34,575 nt of DNA from Candidatus Nomurabacteria bacterium RIFCSPLOWO2_12_FULL_44_11 (GTDB lineage Bacteria > Patescibacteriota > Minisyncoccia > Phycocordibacterales > UBA9973). Both the position numbers and the translations under genes were made by a program. The stretch covers positions 19,992-54,566 of the forward strand of contig MFVU01000015.1 in NCBI GenBank assembly GCA_001787125.1, in the 5' to 3' direction. The notes under the pieces were generated by a model, which was not told where the DNA came from, ran no database searches, and was given only the letters and a program-made list of their open reading frames with translations. Below are positions 18,190-26,710 of this stretch, one piece after another (within the stretch, counting starts at the first letter, position 1; the number at the start of each line of letters is the position of its first letter).

Positions 18190-18309
18190 AGGAATGAAAT
18201 GACTAAAAAAATATCACCATGTGAAATAACAATCCTAAGGATTGTTCCTTGCTTTGCAAGGATTTCACGGGGTAAAGAAAACCATAGTCACTAGTTCCTT
18301 GGTTTTCTA
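18190..18309 (-). promoter_or_regulatory. Structured rpsL leader (GTGAAAT/ATTTCAC-closed three-way junction plus hairpin)
   Basis: gtgaaat[acaatcc..ggattgt][tccttgc..gcaagga]atttcac; then gaaaacca..tggttttc; promoter TTGCAA-17-TATATT at 18309-18337. Confidence 0.65.
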
Positions 18310-18326
18310 ATATACTATTTTGTTAC

Positions 18327-18953
18327 CTAAATTGCAAGACCGGTAATTAGCTTGAAAAGATAAGCCATTGTTGGAAAAAGGTAGTTGGAAAAATAGACGA
18401 TGAAAAGAATGAGTAGGATAAAAGAAAACTGTTCCAGAACTATCACGACTTCATAGAAGGATCTTGGCAGAAAAGAAAAGAGGATTTTGGAACCGTCCAG
18501 GGGTGGAATGGGTATAAGGTTGAAGATCGCCAATACTAAATTTGTTATAACAATCATGAAGGTTATTGAATAAAATGCATCAGGCAAAGAGAAACTTGAG
18601 GAGAAGCGAATTACCAGACCAAAAAAGATTGCAATGAAAAAATTAGCGAGCACGCCGGCCGCGGCAACGGCTATGGTTCCCCACTTGCGATTGCTTAGAT
18701 TATCCGGATTGTAGGGCACCGGCTTCGCCCAGCCGAAGAGGAAGGGAGAGTGGGTAAGAACCAAAAGTGCCGGTAACAAAATAGAGCCGAACATGTCTAA
18801 ATGTTTGAGCGGGTTTAAAGTAAGTCGTCCGGCGAAACGAGCGGTTTTATCACCAAAACGCTCGGCCATGAAGCCGTGCGAGACCTCGTGAATAACTACG
18901 GACATTATCAATATAGTTATATAAAAAATTACATCAATTCCTTGCATATTCAA
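18327..18953 (-). CDS. Site-2 protease family (M50) membrane metalloprotease
   Basis: SVVIHEVSHGFMAERFGDKTARFAGRLTLNPLKHLD (HExxH) and NLIPIPPLDGSK. Confidence 0.92.
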   Translation of the reverse strand: MNMQGIDVIFYITILIMSVVIHEVSHGFMAERFGDKTARFAGRLTLNPLKHLDMFGSILLPALLVLTHSPFLFGWAKPVPYNPDNLSNRKWGTIAVAAAGVLANFFIAIFFGLVIRFSSSFSLPDAFYSITFMIVITNLVLAIFNLIPIPPLDGSKILFSFLPRSFYEVVIVLEQFSFILLILFIVYFSNYLFPTMAYLFKLITGLAI

Positions 18954-18979
18954 TATTTTAATGATAGCATAGAAAAACT

Positions 18980-19231
18980 ATGGCGAAAATATGCGACATA
19001 ACAAAGATGGGTTCACTTGTCGGAGGCGGATACTCCAACCGCACTCGTGCGACCCAGTTCAACCCCACCGGAGCAAAACGCAAATACCCGAATCTTCAAA
19101 AGAAGAAGGTTTTTATCCCGGAATTAAATAAGTCAATAAACATAGAGGTTTCCGCCCGCGGCCTGCGCACTATGAAAAAGCGCGGCGCCTACATCACCCT
19201 GCTCAAAGCAGGACTCATTGAGGCAAAATAA
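18980..19231 (+). CDS. rpmB: 50S ribosomal protein L28
   Basis: MAKICDITKMGSLVGGGYSNRTRATQFNPTGAKRKYPNLQ. Confidence 0.9.
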   Translation: MAKICDITKMGSLVGGGYSNRTRATQFNPTGAKRKYPNLQKKKVFIPELNKSINIEVSARGLRTMKKRGAYITLLKAGLIEAK

Positions 19232-19232
19232 A

Positions 19233-19287
19233 TAAAAAAAAATCCTCGCGGAAGGGTCCAGCTTGCTGGAGGAAGCGGGATTTTTTT
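19233..19287 (+). terminator. Terminator downstream of rpmB
   Basis: aaatcctcgc...tccagc-tt-gctgga...gcgggatttttttatttc. Confidence 0.75.
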
Positions 19288-19301
19288 ATTTCTTTATGGG
19301 A

Positions 19302-20531
19302 CTACGCCGGGATAAAAGTTAGGGCTGTCCCCTTTTTGCCAGAGCGACCGGTGCGGCCGATGCGGTGCACATAGGTATCGTAGGTTTGCGGCACATCGTA
19401 GTTGATGACGTGGGTTACGTCCGGAATATCGAGCCCGCGAGCGGCGACGTCGGTAGCAATTAAGATATTTATTTTGTCGTGTTTGAATGAATCAAGTATA
19501 CGAATTCTTTCTCTACTTCTTTTATCTCCATGGATCCCGCTAACCTTAAACCCTGCTTGCGCAAGCTCTTTAGTTAAGGAATCCACGCTGTGCTTCATCT
19601 CGCGGAAAATTAATACTTTATCGGATCCATCTTTTAATAGAACTTCATTAAGTTTCACCAGTTTTTCTTCTTTGCTTCGCACGCGAATTATATCTTGATC
19701 AATATTGTTTAGTGTCTCACCGGAAATTACAGAAATGAAAATCGGGTCTTTTAAATATTGAGTAGTTAGCTTTTTGATGTCGGGCGAGAGCGTTGCGGAA
19801 AAACAAAGTGTCTGTCTTTCCTTTGGAGTTTTGCCTATGATATATATCATGTCATCCCGGAAACCCATATCGAGCATGCGATCGGCTTCATCCAGCACAA
19901 CAGAGTAGCAAGTCGAAAGGTCTAAAATTTTTTTATCCATCAGATCGCGCAAGCGCCCCGGCGTGCCGATAATGAACGAGACACCTAAATTAATTTCCCT
20001 AATTTGTTTATTAATCGGAAGTCCGCCCACGCAGGCGACCGAAAACATGCCGAAGCCGAAAGCAAGTTTTTTAAAATCGGACTCTATCTGTAGTGCGAGC
20101 TCGCGGGTCGGCGCCATGATTAAAACTTTTTCTCTTTTATTCTGCCCCTTGGTCTTGGCAATTTTTTCTATGAGTGGTAAAAGAAATGCCGCCGTCTTGC
20201 CTGTCCCGGTGTTGGCCATGCCGAAAACATCTTTGCCCTTTAGTACCGTTGGAATAGCTTGATCTTGAATCGGCCGCGGGTGTAAATACCCCGCGCTGGT
20301 TATATTTTTATACAGTTGTGGGTTAAAAGGAAAATCAGCAAAAGTGTGTCTGGAAACATACGGTGCCTCTATAATATGTGTTCCCTTTTTAATAAAACGT
20401 GAAAAATCTATCCGCTCGCCTCTGCGTATCGGTTTTCGGAAGTTCCTATTTCTTTTTCCTACGAATCCTGGTGCAAAACGAGAATGAGAAGAATGAGAAC
20501 TTTTATTAGATTTTCTGTAAACGTAAGTGAT
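19302..20531 (-). CDS. DEAD/DEAH-box RNA helicase, probable non-AUG (ATC) start
   Basis: ANTGTGKTAAF, DEAD, SAT, HRIGRTGR; homologous-looking N-terminus (RRGERIDFSRFIKKG...PRPIQDQAIP) continues upstream of the first ATG. Confidence 0.85.
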   Translation of the reverse strand: MTYVYRKSNKSSHSSHSRFAPGFVGKRNRNFRKPIRRGERIDFSRFIKKGTHIIEAPYVSRHTFADFPFNPQLYKNITSAGYLHPRPIQDQAIPTVLKGKDVFGMANTGTGKTAAFLLPLIEKIAKTKGQNKREKVLIMAPTRELALQIESDFKKLAFGFGMFSVACVGGLPINKQIREINLGVSFIIGTPGRLRDLMDKKILDLSTCYSVVLDEADRMLDMGFRDDMIYIIGKTPKERQTLCFSATLSPDIKKLTTQYLKDPIFISVISGETLNNIDQDIIRVRSKEEKLVKLNEVLLKDGSDKVLIFREMKHSVDSLTKELAQAGFKVSGIHGDKRSRERIRILDSFKHDKINILIATDVAARGLDIPDVTHVINYDVPQTYDTYVHRIGRTGRSGKKGTALTFIPA

Positions 20532-20537
20532 GCTTTG

Positions 20538-20566
20538 AATATAGCATTTAATGCATCATTTGTCAA
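20538..20566 (-). promoter_or_regulatory. Helicase promoter TTGACA-17-TATATT
   Basis: Reverse complement TTGACA aatgatgcattaaatgc TATATT. Confidence 0.75.
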
Positions 20567-20602
20567 TGATTCTTATTGGAAGAGAAAAGCTATAATGAAA
20601 AT

Positions 20603-21451
20603 ATGAGGATTTATCTCGACGCGCTTAAAAAAATAATGACGGAAGGAAACGACCGAGAGGGCCGATATGGCCCGACCCGAGCTATGTTTGCGGTTCCGTT
20701 GCGTTTTAAAATGAAAGATGGCTTCCCGGCGATGACGACCAAAAAACTTGCCTTCAGAAGCGTTGCTGCAGAATTGCTATGGTTTATTTCTGGCAGCGGA
20801 GACAATCGAGAACTAAATAGATTGGGTTGTCATATTTGGGATGCAAACAGTAGCGCCGATTACTGGAAGCCGAAAACAAAATTCGAGGGGGATCTAGGAA
20901 GAATTTACGGGGTTCAGTGGCGCCATTGGCGGAAGCCGGATGGGAGCGAAACAGATCAGTTAAAAGAAATTATTGAACGGATAAAGTCCAATCCTTATGA
21001 CCGGCGTCTGATAGTAAGCGCCTGGAACCCGGGAGAATTGAACCAGATGGCTCTACCTCCTTGTCACATGATTTTCCAGTTTTTTGTCTCAGGCGGAAAA
21101 CTTTCTATGCATATGTATCAAAGAAGCGCCGATATGTTCCTAGGGGTACCCTTCAATATCGCCTCTTACGCATTGCTACTACATATCGTCGCGAGATTGA
21201 CCAATTTGGAGCCCGATGAACTTGTGATGACTCTGGGGGATGCCCATGTGGTGCACAACCATTTTGATGCGGTTAAAGAACAGCTGACCAGAGAGCCGTT
21301 GCCCCTCTGCAAGCTCTGGTTGAGCCCGGACATAAAAAGTTTGGAAGACCTGAATACGGCCCAATTTAATGAACCCGACGATATATTTAAAATTATTAAA
21401 TTGGTGGATTATCAATCTCACCCGGCGATTAAAGCGCCCATGGGGATATGA
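20603..21451 (+). CDS. thyA: Thymidylate synthase
   Basis: MRIYLDALKKIMTEG...LPPCHMIFQFFVSGGKLSMHMYQRSADMFLGVPFNIASYALL. Confidence 0.97.
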   Translation: MRIYLDALKKIMTEGNDREGRYGPTRAMFAVPLRFKMKDGFPAMTTKKLAFRSVAAELLWFISGSGDNRELNRLGCHIWDANSSADYWKPKTKFEGDLGRIYGVQWRHWRKPDGSETDQLKEIIERIKSNPYDRRLIVSAWNPGELNQMALPPCHMIFQFFVSGGKLSMHMYQRSADMFLGVPFNIASYALLLHIVARLTNLEPDELVMTLGDAHVVHNHFDAVKEQLTREPLPLCKLWLSPDIKSLEDLNTAQFNEPDDIFKIIKLVDYQSHPAIKAPMGI

Positions 21452-21942
21452 TTTCTCTTATCGCCGCCATCGGAAAAAACAACGAGATCGGAAAGAAAAA
21501 TTCCCTCCTTTGGAATTTGCCTGCAGATATGAAGCATTTTCGCGATACTACCCGCGGCCATACAGTAATTATGGGAGACAAAACTTTTGAATCCATCGGC
21601 AAACCCTTGCCGAATCGTAGGAACATTGTGGCAACTTTAGATAAAAACTACAAGGTACTCGGGGTAGAAATTTCCAACAATTTACAGAAAACGGTAGCAA
21701 AATTTAAAAAAAGTTCGGAAGAAGTTTTTGTAATCGGCGGCGCTCAAATTTATGCTCTAACTATTGCCGGCGCGGATCGACTCTACATTACGCACGTAGA
21801 GGCAAGTTTCCCGGAAGCGGATGCTTTTTTCCCTGAAATAAGTTCAGATATTTGGGAAGAGATTGAGCATAAAAAACATATAAAAGATTCTGAGAACCCA
21901 TACAATTACACATTTTCGGTTTATGAAAAATTGACAAAATAG
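21448..21942 (+). CDS. folA: Dihydrofolate reductase
   Basis: MISLIAAIGKNNEIGKKNSLLWNLPADMKHFRDTTRGHTVIMGDKTFESIG. Confidence 0.96.
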   Translation: MISLIAAIGKNNEIGKKNSLLWNLPADMKHFRDTTRGHTVIMGDKTFESIGKPLPNRRNIVATLDKNYKVLGVEISNNLQKTVAKFKKSSEEVFVIGGAQIYALTIAGADRLYITHVEASFPEADAFFPEISSDIWEEIEHKKHIKDSENPYNYTFSVYEKLTK

Positions 21943-21964
21943 CTGATTGTGCGAAACTGGCGAT

Positions 21965-22501
21965 ATGATTCTATCGGATAAAAAAATTCTGGAGGAAATG
22001 AAGAAAGGCAATATTGTGATCAGGCCCTTCAACCTTCAAAATATGGGTGGCAATTCTTACGATGTGCATTTGAGTAAATATTTTGCTCAATACGTTGATA
22101 AAACTTTGGACGCAAAAAAACACAATAAGGTAAAACATTTTGAAATCCAAGAAAAGGGTTTCGTGCTCAAGCCAGGTCAGCTCTATCTAGGCACCACGAC
22201 GGAATACACAGAGACACATAAATTTGTTCCTTTCCTGGAAGGCAAGTCCTCTACCGGCCGGCTCGGAATCGATATCCATGCAACGGCGGGTAAGGGTGAT
22301 GTCGGATTTTGCGGATACTGGACGATGGAAATATCTACCTCCAAGCCGGTTCGTGTTTATCCCGAAATGCCAATCGCTCAGCTTATATATTATGTCGTAG
22401 AAGGAAAAGTGGAACGCCCGTATAACAAAAAAGCAAGTGCTAAATACGGCAATAAAGAAAAATGGCCAAAGGAATCAATGATGTGGAAGAATTTTAAGTA
22501 G
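21965..22501 (+). CDS. dcd: dCTP deaminase
   Basis: MILSDKKILEEMKKGNIVI...FLEGKSSTGRLGIDIHATAGKGDVGFCGYWTMEI. Confidence 0.92.
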   Translation: MILSDKKILEEMKKGNIVIRPFNLQNMGGNSYDVHLSKYFAQYVDKTLDAKKHNKVKHFEIQEKGFVLKPGQLYLGTTTEYTETHKFVPFLEGKSSTGRLGIDIHATAGKGDVGFCGYWTMEISTSKPVRVYPEMPIAQLIYYVVEGKVERPYNKKASAKYGNKEKWPKESMMWKNFK

Positions 22502-22504
22502 CTG

Positions 22505-23518
22505 CTAATCTTTCTTCCCGAGAGCTTTGAGAATTTTTAAATACATCGCCTCGACTATCTTCCGCTGTCTGGCTCCAGTGGTCACATAGTGATCTAGTCC
22601 AGGCGCTGCATTTATTTCAATAATATAATACTTGCATCTCTTCGGGTCCTTCGTTATATCCCCTTCCATCACCATAATATCTACTCCGGAAATGCGAAGT
22701 CCCATTTCGCGAGTAAGATCGATGGCGATTTTCTTGAACCCAGGATGGATTGTTCTCGTAACATCAACACTATCCCCTCCGGTGGAAAGGTTGGCATTAT
22801 CCAGTAGATAAATTTTTTCTCCCTTGGCCAAAATGCTGCCGAGAATATAGCCCTCTCGGCGCAATTTCAATTTTATTCTTGAATCTATAAAATTTATTTT
22901 TGTGTCGCGTCCTTTCTTTATAAAATCTCCCTGTTTTTGCCTAAGCAGAGCGAGAATAGAGCGTCGCCCGTCACCGGTGACAGAGAGAGCGATGCGTTCA
23001 TAGGCAGAAATGATTTCTCCATCCAGCACCACAATTCGATAGTCGCGCCCGGGTAAATATTTTTCAATGAGAGCTACTTTATCCACTTTGAATATCTCAA
23101 GGAATGCTCGCCGCAACTCCCTAGCATCATAAACGAGGGAGACCTCGGCTCCCTGGCTTTGACTGTTCGGTTTGGCAATCACGGGGTAATTCAATCTTTT
23201 TGCGTATTGCAGTCCAGCGGGAATTTTGCGGTTGCTTTTTATGGTGTTCGCCCAGCTATCCTTAAAAAAGGTCCGCCCGGGAGCGACGGGGTAACCCTTT
23301 TTCTTCATAAAAAATTTTGCATAGTCCTTGTCTTTAGCAATATCGGAAGAAGCAATGTGATTGAGATCTAGCGAATACATTCGGAGCGATCGGACCACGC
23401 CATTTTTGTAAATTACCTGCGCAGCAATACCCCACTCGGGCTCGATTACTACCTTAGCGCCCACTTTGGGAGCAAGTTTTTTAATTAAGTTTGTCAAATA
23501 AGGGTGCATATACATCAT
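22505..23518 (-). CDS. ATP-grasp ligase, cyanophycin-synthetase/RimK-like
   Basis: YPVIAKPNSQSQGAEVSLV; SVTGDGRRSILALL; NANLSTGGDSVDVTRTIHP; IIEINAAPGLDHY. Confidence 0.85.
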   Translation of the reverse strand: MMYMHPYLTNLIKKLAPKVGAKVVIEPEWGIAAQVIYKNGVVRSLRMYSLDLNHIASSDIAKDKDYAKFFMKKKGYPVAPGRTFFKDSWANTIKSNRKIPAGLQYAKRLNYPVIAKPNSQSQGAEVSLVYDARELRRAFLEIFKVDKVALIEKYLPGRDYRIVVLDGEIISAYERIALSVTGDGRRSILALLRQKQGDFIKKGRDTKINFIDSRIKLKLRREGYILGSILAKGEKIYLLDNANLSTGGDSVDVTRTIHPGFKKIAIDLTREMGLRISGVDIMVMEGDITKDPKRCKYYIIEINAAPGLDHYVTTGARQRKIVEAMYLKILKALGKKD

Positions 23519-24173
23519 TCTTGGGATTTATTGTTAATTCTCCTCGCTTCGTACCTCTGACAAAGTCAGCCGGGGCGTCTGTAATCACCGCAAGGGGCTG
23601 TCGTTCTCTCCCCTCACCCATACAAATAGCCGCTGCGGTCGCGAAACTATCCGCCACGTTAACTTTTGAATAAACGAATTTGCGACCGAAAATATCGGGT
23701 TGCCCGATATAACTCTTTACTCCTTGGAAGCCCGCATAGCCGAGGGCCATGCCAATAACGCCGTTTCGGAGCGGGAGTAAGCCCGAGTCCGAAATAATAA
23801 CTCCGAGATTTTTTATTTTTAATTTACGACAGAGAGTTTTATGCAGTTTTTGAGCTGTGCGAAAGCTGTCCTTGGGTAAAAGGATTAATTTTTTATCAGC
23901 ATTGGACTCATCAATGCCCGCGTCCGCCATAATGGTGTTATCTTTGATGGTAAGCCAAACATGTTTGCTCTTCCATGTAAAATCGCTTTCCTGTTTAATT
24001 AAATCTTCTTTTTTTCTTACGTCCAAAGAAGTTCGCCCCTCCGATAGAGCGACAATTTTGGAAGCTACAACCAAAATAGAACTTTCTGGGATCTTTTTTA
24101 TATATTTAAAAATAAAAGAATTTAAATCTTCATTTTCTCGAAATATCCTGGTTTTTATCGCTCTAATTTCCAT
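23481..24173 (-). CDS. CofE-like (F420-0:gamma-glutamyl ligase family) protein, putative folate gamma-glutamate ligase
   Basis: ESSILVVASKIVALSEGR; LGVIISDSGLLPLRNGVIGMALGYAGFQGVKSYIGQPDIFGR. Confidence 0.82.
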   Translation of the reverse strand: MEIRAIKTRIFRENEDLNSFIFKYIKKIPESSILVVASKIVALSEGRTSLDVRKKEDLIKQESDFTWKSKHVWLTIKDNTIMADAGIDESNADKKLILLPKDSFRTAQKLHKTLCRKLKIKNLGVIISDSGLLPLRNGVIGMALGYAGFQGVKSYIGQPDIFGRKFVYSKVNVADSFATAAAICMGEGRERQPLAVITDAPADFVRGTKRGELTINPKNDVYAPLFDKLN

Positions 24174-24720
24174 ATTTATATTTTAACAAGAGAGTGCCGG
24201 ATTTGTTGAGTTTTTTCACCAATACCAGAGAAAATTTATATTTTTTGAACTTGCCTCCTTGAAACATCGGAACACCGGCGGTAAAAACATATGGCTCGAC
24301 AGTTACGTAAAACTCATCGAGCATGTTATGGCGCAGACAATAGTCATAAATTTGCGACCCGCCCAATATGGCTACGGTCTTATAATGTTTCTTGCGCAGG
24401 AAATTTTTCAAATTTGATGTCCTGGGGTTGAAAAAAACTGTTCGCGCTTCTGTTTTCGGCCGGTGGACTTTGGAAGTAATAACAATGGCATTCCGACGCC
24501 TTAAGCGACTTTCCGCTACTTTAAAGGTAGCATGGCCGACGATTACCGCATCGATTTTTTTAAGTGATTGTTGGAAAAAATTCCAGTCCTCTTTACTTGT
24601 CCAATCTGTACCCGAGTGATTATTTTGTGCTATTCGCCCGTCAATGCTAGTGGCAACATAAGCGACATAAAGAATTTTTTTATATGGATTTCTAACGGGA
24701 TTCATTGCGAAGCACGCCAA
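24163..24720 (-). CDS. RibD C-terminal/dihydrofolate-reductase-like protein
   Basis: VAYVATSIDGRIAQNNHSGTDWTSKEDWNFF...VIVGHATFKV...VAILGGSQIYDYCLRHNMLDEFYVTVEPYVF. Confidence 0.82.
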   Translation of the reverse strand: MACFAMNPVRNPYKKILYVAYVATSIDGRIAQNNHSGTDWTSKEDWNFFQQSLKKIDAVIVGHATFKVAESRLRRRNAIVITSKVHRPKTEARTVFFNPRTSNLKNFLRKKHYKTVAILGGSQIYDYCLRHNMLDEFYVTVEPYVFTAGVPMFQGGKFKKYKFSLVLVKKLNKSGTLLLKYKYGN

Positions 24721-25396
24721 AAAGATATTTTGACTCTATCATAAAACCAAGATTTAAGATACGCTTTTTTGCCAAAAGGGCCAGAAGATTGTTAACTAGA
24801 ACGAAAGATACACAGATTCCTAGAGCGAACAAGCTACGCTCTAAAGCCACCACGGGTATAAGCGATATCCAGATCGGCGCCGGTAAAGCGAAAACCCACA
24901 TCCATAAAGCTCCTCCGACCGCATGTGCGGTAAAAGTGGCACCAAGCGCTCGCGCCAAGAGGAACCTGTCGCGCAGATAGTAAGCAATTATCGGAATAAT
25001 CCAGAAAAGAGTAAAATACCAAACCTCCCGACCAATCGGATGCGCCACAAAAGCTATAATGGCGATTATTGGAATAACTAGATTAAATTTTCCTTTGCGG
25101 GTAAAATATAAAACCGCAAAAAGCATCGGCAAAAATCGGATAATCGTTCCAGCATCCTCTACTACCGCCCCGTGCACCACAAAATTCACAAACTGCATCA
25201 AAAATACCGCCACTACGCCAGGTAGTGTGCCAATAAAAGCGCCGGCCACCGGTGCGAAAGCGTCGTAAACCATAAACTTCGCTTTTGACCCCTCTAGTTG
25301 AGTAATCGGAATCTGCAACGCGATAAAACCCAAAACTGTAAAAATAATTATAAAAAGAACTTTTTTCTTGGTAAAATATTGTTTAATGTTTGACAT
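24692..25396 (-). CDS. Polytopic membrane protein, ECF transporter S-component-like
   Basis: About six hydrophobic segments; DAFAPVAGAFIGTLPGVVAVFLMQFVNFV. Confidence 0.55.
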   Translation of the reverse strand: MSNIKQYFTKKKVLFIIIFTVLGFIALQIPITQLEGSKAKFMVYDAFAPVAGAFIGTLPGVVAVFLMQFVNFVVHGAVVEDAGTIIRFLPMLFAVLYFTRKGKFNLVIPIIAIIAFVAHPIGREVWYFTLFWIIPIIAYYLRDRFLLARALGATFTAHAVGGALWMWVFALPAPIWISLIPVVALERSLFALGICVSFVLVNNLLALLAKKRILNLGFMIESKYLFGVLRNESR

Positions 25397-25423
25397 ATGA
25401 ATATCTTAACACAAATTTCGCTC

Positions 25424-25849
25424 CTATCCTTTGACATCTATCCCCATCGACCGGGCGGAGCCGGCAATAATAGCAATTGCCCCGTCGTCGTTTTTAGAAT
25501 TTAAATCCTGCATTTTCTTTTTGGCAATCTCCAGTGCCTGGGCCTTGGTGATCTTGCCGGCTTTGGCGGAATTCGGAGTGCCGGAACCCTTCTCTACCCC
25601 GGCCGCTTTCAAAATAAGACCGGTAACCGGCGGTGTCTTAATGACAAAATCATAACTACGGTCCTCGTAGACGGTAATAGATACCCCTACTCTATCTCCG
25701 GCCATTTTCTCTGTTGCCTTATTGAATTTGGTTACGAAGTCGCCGATATTTATTCCGGCTTGGCCAAGCGCTGGACCAAGAGGCGGCGCCGGGGTTGCCT
25801 TAGCTGCCTGAATTTGTAATTTTATTTTTTTGGTAATTTTTTTTGCCAT
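25424..25849 (-). CDS. rplK: 50S ribosomal protein L11
   Basis: [34 protein letters not shown]. Confidence 0.98.
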   Translation of the reverse strand: MAKKITKKIKLQIQAAKATPAPPLGPALGQAGINIGDFVTKFNKATEKMAGDRVGVSITVYEDRSYDFVIKTPPVTGLILKAAGVEKGSGTPNSAKAGKITKAQALEIAKKKMQDLNSKNDDGAIAIIAGSARSMGIDVKG

Positions 25850-25867
25850 GTGAATCTATAGATTATA

Positions 25868-26413
25868 TTAAATTTTCTTAACTTGCAAGAAATCCAACTC
25901 CACCGGGGTTTCTCGGCCGAACATAGAAACCAAAACTTTTACTTTTCCCCGTTCTTGATCAACAGAATTTACCTTGCCTTCCAGCTCCTTAAACGGACCA
26001 TCGGTAATGAGCACGCTCTCTCCTGTGCTCAAATCAATATTGTGCTTGGTAGTACTTGTATCCATTTTCTTGAAAAGATATTCGACTTCTTCTTTTTTAA
26101 GTGGAACTGGATTCACGCCCGCACCTACGAAACCGGTCACTCGGGGAGTATTGCGCACCACATACCAGGAATCATCCGTGACAATCATATCTACCAAAAC
26201 GTAGCCGGGGTAAATTTTCTCTTCCACCTCCACGCGCTTGCCCCCTTTTATTTTTATTTTCTTCTCGACTGGAATGATGACATTGAAAATTTTGTCATTC
26301 ATGCCTAATGAGTCGATACGCTGTTTGAGATTTCGCAGTACCACATTTTCATACCCGGCGTAGGTGTGAATGGCATACCAACTTCTAGTTCCTTGTGTTT
26401 CCTGTTTAGACAT
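25868..26413 (-). CDS. nusG: Transcription termination/antitermination protein NusG
   Basis: WYAIHTYAGYENVVLRNLKQRI...VTGFVGAG...GKVNSVDQERGKVKVLVSMFGRETPVELDF. Confidence 0.97.
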   Translation of the reverse strand: MSKQETQGTRSWYAIHTYAGYENVVLRNLKQRIDSLGMNDKIFNVIIPVEKKIKIKGGKRVEVEEKIYPGYVLVDMIVTDDSWYVVRNTPRVTGFVGAGVNPVPLKKEEVEYLFKKMDTSTTKHNIDLSTGESVLITDGPFKELEGKVNSVDQERGKVKVLVSMFGRETPVELDFLQVKKI

Positions 26414-26441
26414 CTTTCTGGCTTTATGAACTTTATAACTT

Positions 26442-26627
26442 TTAACTACCCAGTATTTTCCCTAACCCGGTTGAAAATATAAAATCAAAAATACCCAAAA
26501 AGTAAGCAATAAGTGCGGAGAGCGCAACAACGATCAAGGTATAGTAAACCGTCTGACTTCGAGAAGGCCAAATTACGTGTTTGAGCTCGGTCTTTGTATC
26601 TTTTAAATATTGGGTAATTTTTGACAT
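26442..26627 (-). CDS. secE: Preprotein translocase subunit SecE
   Basis: KITQYLKDTKTELKHVIWPSRSQTVYYTLIVV. Confidence 0.95.
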   Translation of the reverse strand: MSKITQYLKDTKTELKHVIWPSRSQTVYYTLIVVALSALIAYFLGIFDFIFSTGLGKILGS

Positions 26628-26647
26628 AGATATATTCCTTGTTTATA

Positions 26648-26677
26648 AAAAAGCCCCTCACAGGGCTCTTTTAATGA
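26648..26677 (-). terminator. Terminator between the SIMPL-domain gene and secE
   Basis: Minus strand AGAGCCCTGTGAGGGGCTTTTTT. Confidence 0.75.
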
Positions 26678-26710
26678 TACTCCTTTTGAGCGGAATAGTC
26701 AATCGGAAAT

